NCBI GenBank assembly: GCA_020152595.1
Contig: JAIGNY010002305.1
Location: 652,501-716,500 of the forward strand
Length of the DNA: 64,000 bases
Direction of reading: 5' to 3'
DNA from: Chiridota heheva
Lineage: Eukaryota > Echinodermata > Holothuroidea > Apodida > Chiridotidae
Below are positions 24,780-35,913 of the stretch, piece by piece. Both the position numbers and the translations under genes were made by a program. How positions within the stretch are numbered: position 1 is the stretch's first letter; each line of letters begins with the position of its first letter. The notes beneath the pieces were generated by a model. That model was not told the origin of the DNA. It worked only from the letters and a program-made list of their open reading frames with translations, and ran no database searches.

Positions 24780-26380
24780 GTCAATGTTTCTTTAGCCGTA
24801 TTTTTTATCATTAAATGCCGCAGGCCTCAAAAATAAGAATGAGGTTGTGACTAAAGGAAGGATCTTGAAATCTTTTATTTATTTCTTCAATTTATTTTGT
24901 ATTTATCTCTTATTCTCTTTTATTTTTGTTTACATCTTTATCTTCGCATGCATAGCCAGTTCCAAGCTGCAGTGAAATTCAACTGATAGATGGAAACAAG
25001 TTCCTTTTTGTTGAACAATGTTTTTCTTGGAAAGCAATTAAACCTATGTGTATTTTTTCCTTATTAAACGCACATTACTGTCGCAAACAGAAATATTCAT
25101 CCTTTATTTATTGTCCGTTTTAAAATACGCATTTGCCTCAATCCAGGTACCTATGTAATGTTAAGCATGCCTTAAGAAAGTGCACAATGAGTTAGTATAC
25201 CTGATTCTGTGAAATTTATTTTGCAGTGACTACGTAAAATCACTTTAATGAGTTAAGCTATTAGTCTAGTTAAGAATATCAAACTTTATGGCTTGAGGGC
25301 TTATCTGTTTCATTATTAATGAACGGACGGATAAGTCAATAACCAAAACAAAATATAGTATGCAACATACCTGCCATTTATAGTACCCTCCATTTATAAT
25401 TTAACTCTTTATATTCTTGTTTCATACTGCGTAAACCTAGACACGTTAGCTGTACCCACGTGTACCGCACGATTGCGCTTCCTATTAAGTAATCAATGTC
25501 AATCACAAAGTCATTCCGTTATTAAAAACTAATCATATTTTAAAAACAACATCCATCACATTCTGTAAACAATTATTATTTGCAGTTAATCAATATTCAG
25601 TAATATTCAATTAATTAAGATTACTGAGCAATATACGTTTCCATTATTTCGACAATAATGATTTCTGGATCAGTGATTCCTTTTAAACTTTCATTTTATC
25701 AAATTAATTGTGCACAAATAGCAAGAAGCTTTTTATCAGTTATATTGCAGACATCAGTAATATGTTCACTTAAAGACCTTGAATTTTTATACACATTTTG
25801 TGTGCATTCTCTACCATGTCTCTAAGTCAGAATTTAACAAGAAACTCAATATTGAATAAAATGTAATATATTGCAAACACACACGTTTCTTTCCATTTCG
25901 TTGCTTTGATATCAGAATATATGTTTTGGACGTGTGTGTATGGAGCAGGAAGTGTCTTTCCTCATGGCACTTTTTCCACCAATATAAATATTTATCTCAG
26001 CTAAGATAAGAGTTGATGCAGTGCCTCTTATGTCTATATTACTGACCCTTAGATATCTAATTTATATACAATTTTGACGATTACGAAAAGAAGGGCATTT
26101 TTCCTGAAATACTGTTGTTTCCTTGCTTACATTTAAGATCCTTTGCAAGATAAAATGAAGAACAGTGGATTAAAACAAGTGATGGAAACGATTTACAAAT
26201 GTATCTATGAATTGTAAGATAATGAAACGTCAATAAAATCTATTCTGAGAATATCAAGTTCATTAACTCCCAATATTTCGCTGCTCTTATTATATTGTAT
26301 GTAACAGTTTGGTTTTACTATCGTGGACTATAAGCTCTTCGAAATGTTAATTTTTTGCCTGACACAGTGCTTTCCCCAAC
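24780..26380. other. no gene recognised
   Basis: AT-rich sequence without supported coding or repeat structure. Confidence 0.5.
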
Positions 26381-26386
26381 ATATCT

Positions 26387-26856
<470 letters not shown>

Positions 26857-26859
26857 ATG

Positions 26860-27840
26860 TTATAACTAAAGAGCCTCTGGATATTTTGTTCCATTTCAAA
26901 CGGTATAGAGAACTTGAATTTATTATCTATCGTTTGAGACCACTTTCATTTAATCATTTTAAAACAAAGTACCGTACTTTGTAAACTATACAAAGTGTTT
27001 TTGTTTTGTTTTCCAATGGGAGCGCAAGCAAAATTACAAGGTTATCGCCGCTTAGATCTTTGTAACTTATGAATAGGAGTTCATTTTACACGGCCGACAA
27101 TTAACATATATCTATTTACCATATATATATAATCCAACGTGACTGGTGCAAAAAAAGGCTCGTACTTTCCAACAAACAGAAATCGATGAGAGAACAAAAT
27201 TCGCGTACGTTTAGGTATTCCTTTATTTTATTTCTGACGTAATCTTAGCACGCCAGAGCTGCATGGACTGTGCAGAGGGTTTCCTGTTGTTTGTGTATTG
27301 TAAACATGCTGTGAAGAGGCGAATAAGATTTTCCGATGTCAGATTTGGGCTGATTTTCTTCTATTGTTAACAGTTTTCTTGTATATTTTGTTACACTGAG
27401 ATATATTTCCTAATACATGACTGTATTCATCAGAAATTAAACAATATTTGGCTTAAATTTTACCAACAACAATCATGAACGAAGAAGTGCAAGAGCAAGG
27501 CAAATGAAAACGTTAGGTTGCATGATACTGATACCAAAAATTAAGAAGTATGCTATTTATTAAACTTTTTGTATGAATAAATATCTGTTTATTATGTATC
27601 TCGAATAAGCTTCTTTGTATATTTTCTTATCACTGCATTCCCACAACTTGTTTTTTATTCAATACAAGTACAGTTTGTCATACATTTGTTTAAGAAAAAT
27701 GATTTAAAAAAGTTTCTCATCAGTAATTCCTTGTCTAAGAAACTTTTAAATTGAAGTTGTGTGTGCATTAATTATCATTTAATTTGTTTTGCTTAAAAGA
27801 TATTCAATTCATTGGAACTGGCTAGTTGTTAAATAAAATG
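26860..27840. other. no gene recognised
   Basis: AT-rich; no supported feature. Confidence 0.5.
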
Positions 27841-27849
27841 TGGTCTAAA

Positions 27850-27960
27850 CTTCCATTCCACTTACCCTGCATCCCACATGCGTCATGCTATGCCGTCAAA
27901 CATGCCAAGCCGTCCCACCCTCTCTTACATGCCGTCCAATGCTGTATCGCCCCTCCCCCA
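27850..27960 (-). repeat. short array of the CATGCC satellite family
   Basis: 'cctgcatcccacatgcgtcatg', 'catgccaagccgtcccaccct' and 'acatgccgtccaatgc' are diverged units of the family at 4085-5340, in the orientation of the 61500-61890 array. About four to five units. Confidence 0.6.
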
Positions 27961-28439
27961 TATGCAATCTCAGCCTCTGACGGTCACTGGTATTAACAAG
28001 AGTGACAATCCTGGCTATGATCACGCCACGCGTAAACACTCAAAACTGTGAAACCACAATACTTTTGTATGATAAATATACACACATGAACCGCCTTTCA
28101 TGTGTCTTGACAAATCCGTACTTTTTTCGCCCTCAAAGAAAATCTTAAGGTACTTGGCGTTCACTGCATGCAAACCAAAAGTATTTAACTATTGTTTAAA
28201 TGACTTCGTTCTTAAAACCAACCCGCATACTAATGGTGCAAGCCAAATACTACCAATCTCTTTATAGTTTTCCGTAATACATCACAGCTAGTCCCGCGAT
28301 TTTGTTCCTTATGCGCGTTTTGAGGTAAAACTTCCCATATGTGAGTTGTGATAATTTGTTTATCAAAATTTTCTTAGACAAATTCGGACTGCAGAATCTG
28401 TAATTTTTTGTACACTCTTCAAATTGTTCAACCTTCCAT

Positions 28440-28830
28440 GCTACCGAATACAGTTTGGGATACTGTGAGACCCGTGCAATCCCTGAAGAATTACATATTT
28501 GTGAAGTTGGTAATATTTTCATGAAAAAAATCCCTAATTGTTTGAATCTCGGACACCGTGAACCCGTGCAATCCCTGAACAATTACATCTACACATGAAT
28601 TGTGTGAAATCTGTACTATTTTGATGCACAAACTTGCTATCTGACATTTCAAGCTGGGATGTTGTGAGACCCGTGCAATCCCTGAAAAATAAGTTCTACT
28701 TTTTGTGACATTATTCAGATCCAAAAACTTGCTGTCCTGGCATCAAATTTTCTTTTCTCGGTATTTGAACAGCAACATTGATACTTGTATTTGGGATAAT
28801 GTTAATCTTGTACAATCCCTGTAGATGTCA
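28440..28830 (+). repeat. tandem repeat with a CCGTGCAATCCCTGAA anchor
   Basis: The anchor occurs at about 28469, 28561, 28669 and, degraded, 28805. Each is preceded by 'gggata.tgtgaga' or similar and followed by 'aattacat.t.tgaa'. Units are about 92-135 bp. Two overlapping minus ORFs of 106 and 77 codons run through it and share a 'SGIARVSQ(Y/H)P' repeat that is simply the tandem unit. Confidence 0.85.
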
Positions 28831-28937
28831 ACAACTGTTACCCTATACAAAAATGAAAAAGTTTGTAAAACTTTGTTCACCACTCATCGTCATTATCCTG
28901 CAAAGAAATGACTTAATTTAAGAAGAAGCTGTATTAT

Positions 28938-29340
28938 GTCTACCTACTGTGGTGTAGCGGTTATCATACATGTTTACAGATCACGAGGCCGTGGGTTCAA
29001 GCCTGGGTTGGGCAGACACGCCAGTGCACTACAACTGGTCAATGTTATGTCTGTCCGTACGTCGTACCTGTGTTCTCGTCCGGGTCGTATTAAGCGTTTC
29101 GTGATAGCATTGTTACTATCATATCCGAATACGCAGGCGACGACTCCGTCATTGTAAGTGTGTCTTCACACGTCGTCGCCTTGTATTGTAAGCTGATACC
29201 GCATGTGCAGTGATGTGTTGCCTGTTCTACTACTGGTGACCTCGATCAGCTGTTTCTGTGTGCTTTTACTATGGGTGTTTTTTTTTTTCTGTGTCGGATC
29301 TGTTAAGTGTGTTGTGAAAATAATAAAAACAGAAGTTCCT
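28938..29340 (+). mobile_element. tRNA-headed retroelement (SINE-like or LTR-like)
   Basis: TGGTGTAGCGG (28950-28960) is a perfect A box and GGTTCAAGCC (28994-29003) a good B box, in a tRNA-Val-like context. The cloverleaf does not close properly, so this is not a working tRNA. The downstream 300 bp is unusually CpG-rich for the window and contains a strong hairpin at 29136-29180. It ends with AATAATAAAAACAG near 29325. It could be a SINE, or an LTR upstream of the gag-like frame at 29779. Confidence 0.6.
29136..29180 (+). other. strong stem-loop in CpG-rich element
   Basis: GGCGACGAC (29136-29144) and GTGTG (29158-29162) pair exactly with CACAC and GTCGTCGCC (29167-29180), leaving a TCTT tetraloop and a 13-nt one-sided bulge. 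Fourteen Watson-Crick pairs. Confidence 0.8.
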
Positions 29341-29778
29341 GTTTAAACTGTCCATACTGATGGTAAGAAATGTTTGTTTTCCATCTGGAGACTGGTACAG
29401 TAAGTGAGTTTGAACTAGTATCTCAACCTAAGAAGTATTTCAAATTTTGCTAAACATTTGATTGATAGGAACTCTCCTTTCATGTTTGAGACTCAACAGT
29501 CAGCTGCAAGACTTGTTGAACATTCATTTGACTATGTAGAACTTTAAACAAATAGTTTTAGACACTTGATTCAGAACGTCATATTTACATGTATTTGCTT
29601 AATACCTATGACGTTTGACAACATTTGCATATGTTTCTCAAGGGAATTTTGCAACTAATATCACTACAATTCTTGTATCTTTCTTTGTGTATGTTAGGGC
29701 CTTGGCTTGGCTGTGGTCATTTTCTGATATCAGCCAAGTAATTTCATAGCTTATTGTTGTCCATTGTTTCATTGCATA

Positions 29779-30170
29779 ATGGCCCACAATTTAGAGTTTA
29801 AGACACTCCAATCAGGCAAAAAAGTAAGGGATCTGTCACAAGAGATGGATGGTACATCAGTTTTAGGTGGGAGTGCTTCTGAATTCTACTCTGAAAATGT
29901 TGCGAGTAATGACGATAATGGCCTTCAGTGTCACCAATCTGGTGTAAGCGGGACATCTCTAAGGTCTGCATCATCCCCTCCGGTTGAAGTTATCCCACAA
30001 AATATCTCCGGATCTTCCAAAAGAAATGTGGTTTGATTACTTGGTCAAAACACAGCAAATTAAAGCTGACGCTGAGATTAAGTCTGGGCAAATAGAACTG
30101 ATGCCGAACTCAATTTCAGAAAACTGCAGCTACAAACGGTACATATGAACAACTCATCAACCCCGCGAGG
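29779..30170 (+). pseudogene. possible gag-like fragment, frameshifted
   Basis: The frame from the ATG at 29779 (MAHNLEFKTLQSGKKVRDLS...) is open to about 30034 and has non-random, serine- and acid-rich composition. Near 30015 the sense shifts to a frame with LPKEMWFDYLVKTQQIKADA, then EIKSGQ. Near 30085 it shifts again to [19 protein letters not shown]. Heptad-like charged residues suggest a coiled coil, as in the amino half of some LTR-retrotransposon gag proteins. No zinc knuckle, protease or polymerase follows, because a (TA)n array starts at 30220. Identity is inference; a degraded host gene is possible. Confidence 0.4.
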
Positions 30171-30219
30171 TATCCATAAAAACGAGTTCCACGCCCTATG
30201 GACTCTGATGATATTTAAA

Positions 30220-30619
<400 letters not shown>

Positions 30620-30624
30620 AGCTG

Positions 30625-31700
30625 TACGAACCGAACTGGTAATGCAAATTACAGTTTTATTGGAAGTGAAAAACAACCCGTTTTACTTTCATCAAGCATG
30701 TTTTACGTGTAAAAGTCGCAGCCGAGTTTAACAAATGTGAAGATTTATGTCACTTGGGAGTTAATAATCGAAAACAAGTGAAGATGTTTAACATTTAAAA
30801 CCGTTAAGTATCTTACAGGTAAATGTCCCTAAATTACGCATCGAATGTGTTTGACTTCACACGTGTGAATAAATGAAAAGTTCAGCTAAGGAAAATCTGG
30901 TGTAAGAGGTAAATGTTACACCAACTGTACTTTCAAACTTTAACAGAGTCGCATGAATAAAGGGGCACTAAACCGAAACTAAGGGTATTATTAGGAGTTC
31001 CCCCCAAAGTATCAAATGTTTATCATGTAGCATTCAATTTTGTGGTTAATATGAATATTCAAGTGACCTTTGCCCTCATGTCGTCTGTGGGCTATGGAAA
31101 CATGAGGTTTATCAATCTGTTGAGGATAATATATCTGTGAAATTTGCAAAACGGGCGCGCCCTGACTTTTCAGTCTAGTGCTTCTTTAATTTTACAAATG
31201 ATGTTCTTCGTATGTTTTTTTTTTCTTCCATCAGACTATAATTACTATTGCGTTTTGAGTTTTTAACGAGATATAGTGTTGGTGTATTTGAAAATCTTTT
31301 TAAGTTCTAAGACTTTAAGATATTCATTTAATATGAAGATTCATATTCATATTCATTAATTCAAAAATTAGGTAAACGAATGCTTAAAAATAACTACGAA
31401 ATGTTTAATTAGAAGCAATTACGTAGATCTTCCAACACATTCTTGAACCAAACATCTATTAAACACATATTTATCGGTGTAGACCCAATTTTTGCTTAAT
31501 TATCAATTTTTGCAATATTTTGATCTAAGAATAACCTGATTCTAAATAAAAAGTGTATCAAAGTGTACATTTACTGATATTTTTAATAAAAACAATGCAA
31601 TAATACATAGCGGAAAGAATTACACCTACAAGTTTACACATGTTATTTATTCACAAATTTTACATATGCTTTGATAAGTTGTATTTAAAAAAAATGTGCA
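30625..31700. other. no gene recognised
   Basis: AT-rich. No supported feature between the hairpin and the CA microsatellite. Confidence 0.5.
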
Positions 31701-31706
31701 ATTTGC

Positions 31707-31775
31707 ACACTCTCTCTACACACTCACACATACACACACACACACACACAAATAGCAAACACACACACACACACA
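31707..31775. repeat. (CA)n microsatellite, interrupted
   Basis: CA repeats broken by TCTCTCT and AAATAGCAAA. Confidence 0.97.
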
Positions 31776-32299
31776 TGTATGTCTATATCTATATGTACAA
31801 AATATCAGTCACAAGTAAAGTTCACGCGTGTTGTTGGCAAGAGTCTGTGCTTCGGTTAATTTTTCTTCTAAGCCTGTCGATTTTGACTGCTTATGCCGTA
31901 AATGTGATATATTGAGAACTAGAAAGAGCTTCGGGGGAAACGTGTGATTGGAGCCCTTTGACGTTTTATTCATCAACTTCTATGAGAAAACATCATTACG
32001 GATGACCTGCCACAGATTCAACAGCTACATTAGTTCACCAGTGACTTTTGTGGATTTCTAGAGTGAAATTGGTATCTTCACATACCTCTAGATTAGTTGT
32101 TATAAGTTAAAGAAAACGTTTTGTTAAAGTTTGCAACATGAAATTGACAACAAACATAAAAACATTGTTTTAATTTCCAAAGGCTGGTGGTATATAGGCG
32201 CCTGTTCTCTTATAACAGTTTTGTGGCAATTATGAACCCCAAATGTAAGGTTCCATGAACACTTTATGTTGGAAATTTCAGATATTCAACTGGATATGT

Positions 32300-32430
32300 A
32301 ACCGTTTTTTTTCAATAAATTCCACCTTTTTTTCAATCTATTCCATTTTTAAAATCTCTTCCACTTTTTAGATCTATTCCCCCTTTTTGCAATCTATTTC
32401 GCTTTTTACAAATCAATCACACATTTTTAA
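32300..32430 (+). repeat. degenerate minisatellite, about 22-bp unit
   Basis: Five to six units of 'tttttcaatctattccacc' (ttttttcaataaattccacc, tttttttcaatctattccat, aaaatctcttccac, agatctattcccc, gcaatctatttcgc). Confidence 0.75.
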
Positions 32431-32553
32431 ATCTTATTTGACATGATTTTGTGAATTAACATTTGTTTAACCTTCAATACCACCTTTTTTGTGTCTCTCT
32501 AAATTTAACTAATTCTTCTTTTATATGTTTCTTTCTTTTCTTCTCGTCATCAG

Positions 32554-32679
32554 AAGTGGAGTAAAAGTGCTGCAATCAAAAGAATAAAGACTGGAAAAGA
32601 TGCTTCGATGTACCTTGGCGGTTTCTCTTTTAATTATCTTCCTTGTTCTTCCATATTCTACAGCGGGAAAAAGATGCAG
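32554..32679 (+). CDS. signal-peptide exon of a putative small secreted protein
   Basis: A pyrimidine-rich acceptor (tttctttcttttcttctcgtcatcag) precedes an exon with a short 5'UTR. The ATG at 32600 has A at -3. The peptide starts MLRC, continues with the hydrophobic core TLAVSLLIIFLVLP, and ends ...STAGKRC with a small-residue cleavage motif. This is a textbook signal peptide of about 22-23 residues. The exon ends AG|GTAATA at 32679/32680, leaving phase 2. At 26 codons it is short and is easily missed by length-based searches. The mature protein would be in a downstream exon that I cannot fix. One candidate is 34637-34682, which is phase-compatible (acceptor ttcccttag, donor AAC|GTAAGT). Cys at residue 26 and the basic GKRC start hint at a small cationic Cys-rich peptide, but that is speculation. 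Confidence 0.5.
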
Positions 32680-32835
32680 GTAATAATATACCTTGGTGGT
32701 CTCTATTATAATTCTCTTAGTTGCTCTTCCATGTTGTACAGCTGGACAAAGATGCTAGTGTTTGCACCTTGATTGCCTCCCTTTTCTTCTAGTTGCTCTT
32801 CTATAGTGTGTAGCTGGAAAACTATGAAGATAATT
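32680..32835 (+). pseudogene. two decayed tandem copies of the signal-peptide exon
   Basis: The ACC codon opening the hydrophobic core at 32612 recurs at 32690 and 32766, so the period is 76-78 bp. Copy 2 reads TLVVSIIILLVALPCCTAGQ followed by RC and TAG, with the initiator ATG out of phase. Copy 3 reads CTLIASLFF, then stops. The hydrophobic character and the C-region are kept in copy 2, which indicates duplication of coding sequence and later loss. Neither copy has a proper start plus donor. Confidence 0.65.
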
Positions 32836-32920
32836 ATCGTTAACTTGTCAAAAAATATAAAGAAACGTGGTGTCGTTCAATTATCAAAGAAATTACATCA
32901 GACTCTAATAACATTTGGCA

Positions 32921-32985
32921 AGACACCTGGATTCTCTTGAGTTCTCTTGAATAAACACCTGGATTCTCTTGAATAAAATTTCATT
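32921..32985 (+). repeat. 34-bp direct repeat
   Basis: 'acacctggattctcttga' occurs twice, with a partial 'gttctcttgaataaa' in between. Short local duplication. Confidence 0.85.
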
Positions 32986-32999
32986 TCCTAAATACTTCT

Positions 33000-34920
33000 A
33001 ATTGTTAAATTAATTCAGTATTTGTCATCATATATGTGAAGAGTATAATTTAAAAGTTTAGGAAAATACTCGATGAAAGAGATTTCATATTTTGAGAGAT
33101 TTCCTATTTAAAAGTACCGGTGAAACGAAATTTCATGCATCACTAGATAATGCAAGCTACAACTAGAAAGGATTCTTGCAAGCTGAATCTGCCAAGTACT
33201 TTTTTCTATTACTTCGTATAAGGCAATACGTATCAGGATTGGGTCAAAACTATACATTAAGAAACAATCTACGAAAAGTGAATGAACGTGTCTAAATTTG
33301 TATGTGGTATTTATATTTCCATCGCAGTAGCACGAAACACATACAGTAATTGACGTAATAAGAGCACCAGGCGCTTACGAAAATAGAATAGCACCAATTT
33401 TCAGGCCCAAAATTTGTCCTAATAAACGTTCATGCTCCGGCCGCGTACAGTGTGCTATTCGAACTTTATTGTGTAAACTAGCGTCAGACGCAAAATAAGC
33501 AAATAATGTCACAAAACTTATTTTAAGCTATCAATTTAATCAAATAAATTATGTTATCAGGCAAACAAATATTTGTTGGCGCTTATTAGAGCAGTAGCGC
33601 TTAATTGGTCGAATACATTAATTTGGTGTTTACAAATGGAATTGATGAAGCTTTTCAGATCCTTTCATAAAACATGTATATTACGGGAATAAAATAATAC
33701 GAGAAAGCTTTACATTGTTGCAAGCTCTTAAAACCAATGCACCCAACATCAAGTTTCCAAAACTGGAACCAGAGAAATTTAAAAAATGTATATCTTATGA
33801 ATTTAATTATTAAGAGAGCCTTGTTGTATATTCGCTGTTATAATGAATGATAGATCATACCAACAAAATAATTTGGATACAGAATTGTATTCTTCTTTTC
33901 TAGTTTATATTTCTATGGCTGCCTATATAAATTGGTAGATTATTTAGTGTTCAAATTCACGTCTGATAAAGGATGATTAATTATTGATCTTGATAAATTA
34001 CTTGTCATCCTTTTTGGTTAAATCCAGTCAACCAAACTTCATCTCTTCTTCTCGTTTCCAAAATTGAATCATAAATAACAAATCATCAATCTTCGCCTTA
34101 CTATAGAAATTGCCCTTTTTTCTACCAAAGATGATAAGCATTGTCACATTAATGGCCTTGTCGCGTAACATTGACATATATGGTCAATCGTCCCAGTAGG
34201 ATTAATACCGTTGTGACTGCTATACATTCGACTTGGCCCATTAAGTCTACTGTAATTGTACTATTTTGCCCACAAATTTTGTGCATAAACAGTTGTGACG
34301 GATGGGAATATTGTCTGGGTATTTTTGTTTGTTTGTTAATTGAACGATAGTCATTCCTGTTAAAGTTTTTTTAGTTCAAAGTAATGATTATATTTATTCA
34401 TAATTTCAAAACGTAATTATATTTTCCAAATCAACTTCTTCAATATACAATTTTTTGTATTTTGAATTTTGTGGGCTAAAAATTCGAAAACAGAACACAT
34501 ATCTTTTATCTAATAGGTCCTTCTTTGAATTTCTTCTTTACTCCTTTCCTTGCCCTTTTTGTTCTATACCTTACCTCGTGCATCATTGGGACACTTAAAA
34601 CGTTTTGGTAAGAATAAGGTTATTTGTTTCCCTTAGTCCACCAAATTTTGTAAATGTGCAAACTATATGTGTTCCAATTAACGTAAGTACACTGCCTTTG
34701 CTGTCTGTATTTCCCAATGTTTTCACTGTAAAGATAATGTATGACAATTGCATTTTTTTTTCTATATGACTATGGTGTCCAGTCCAGATGAAACTCCACA
34801 GTTACACGAAAGTATTGGTATTTCCAATGAGACACCCGTCAACCTGTTTTGCTAACGCTTGTGAATTTTAAAACAGAAGTGTAGATATTTATAGAAAGTT
34901 CTGTTTATGAACAAACCAGA
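33000..34920. other. mostly featureless; candidate MITE and candidate mini-exon inside
   Basis: 33355-33620 has terminal-looking words 'aataagagcaccaggcgctta' and 'ggcgcttattagagcagtagcgcttaattgg' in roughly inverted relation, typical of some small DNA transposons, but I cannot define exact ends. 34637-34682 is flanked by a good acceptor and a GTAAGT donor. Confidence 0.35.
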
Positions 34921-34928
34921 GGTAAATA

Positions 34929-35285
34929 ATGTGCAGGTTTTTTTCTACATTTTTTCATTCATATGCTATTCTAACATTAATCAACGGATCAATAGTACAG
35001 TTACTTTTAATTAAGTATACATTTCAAATGTTTACCACCACCTATTTTCTACTGAAAGTGAATACGAATAAGGGACCAACATTTCGAGCGCGTTTTGCTC
35101 AAAAGACATTCACAACGTCTATTCGCAACATACTTCGTTATTTTCCTTTCGCAAGAAAATTGACAATATACCAAAAGTTGATTGTGATATGTTTATGTTT
35201 GGCTTATGAAGCTTTTCCGGAACGTTCAAGTGCCTTTTTAGCCAATTATTTTTCAATACAATTTCGTCATTTCAAAGTGTTATAG
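34929..35285 (+). CDS. unrecognised 118-codon ORF (doubtful)
   Basis: The longest non-repetitive ORF in the window. It is rich in Phe, Ile, Leu, Tyr and Lys, as expected of random translation of AT-rich DNA. No signal peptide, clear membrane segment order or known motif is visible. The stop lies just before the hAT-like element. Probably not a gene; listed so that it can be tested. Confidence 0.12.
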   Translation: MCRFFSTFFHSYAILTLINGSIVQLLLIKYTFQMFTTTYFLLKVNTNKGPTFRARFAQKTFTTSIRNILRYFPFARKLTIYQKLIVICLCLAYEAFPERSSAFLANYFSIQFRHFKVL

Positions 35286-35334
35286 AGGCATTTACCGCCC
35301 AACCTACTACCGTCAGCACGCCTATGCTGCCAAC

Positions 35335-35905
35335 CAAGGTTGCCAGATTGGCGTTTATACGCCACATTCCAGAAAACTGGCGTTTTGTTTTGGGGATTGA
35401 TTGGCTCCACAAAATGTCGTTTGGCGTTTTGGCATTTTCCGTTTTTTGTTTGGCTTTTTTTTTTCCCGCTGGCTAAAATTCTTGCATTTAAACTACAATA
35501 CATCGTATTTTCATTGTCTTTTATACGGTTTTTCCTATTTCATAACCATGTTGGCTATGTTACTGGTTAATATCATGTACTTATCTGTTTTTTGATAACC
35601 TACGTTGTCTTTGTAAAAGATTGGTGCAAGTGTACAACAAATATCTTACAAGTTTTTAAATATCTTTGAATACAATACGTGCGTCGTGCATGGTGCATCA
35701 TGCGCACGCGCGTTTCTGAAGGAAGATGTAAGTACGTTCATACAAGTGCACACGTGGCTTATAACATACATTCCTGCCACCAGCTATGTTGTTTGGCTCC
35801 TTTTTGGCGTTTTGAAAATATTTGTTTGGCTCTTTTAGGATTTGTTTGGCACTTTTTGAGGTAGTGTTTGGCAATCTTTTTTTTTTTTTTTATCTGGCAA
35901 CCCTG
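35335..35905. mobile_element. non-autonomous hAT-like DNA transposon (MITE), 571 bp
   Basis: The left end CAAGGTTGCCAGAT (35335) and the right end ATCTGGCAACCCTG (to 35905) form 14-bp terminal inverted repeats with one mismatch. They are flanked by an exact 8-bp duplication CTGCCAAC at 35327-35334 and 35906-35913. Eight-base target duplications and a CA(G/A)GGTTGCC-type terminus fit the hAT superfamily. The interior has no transposase frame. It is studded near both ends with TTTGGC(G/T) words (seven or more), which could be subterminal transposase-binding repeats. It also includes a CpG-rich piece (gtgcgtcgtgcatggtgcatcatgcgcacgcgc, 35683-35712). Confidence 0.9.
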
Positions 35906-35913
35906 CTGCCAAC

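Noticed and set aside
28262-28724. Two overlapping minus ORFs sharing SGIARVSQ repeats
   Set aside because: The shared peptide is the translated tandem unit with the CCGTGCAATCCCTGAA anchor. The two ORFs are in different frames and the units vary in length.
28938-29017. Functional tRNA-Val gene
   Set aside because: A and B boxes are good, but the T-stem and acceptor stem do not pair consistently and the sequence continues into a repeat-like body.
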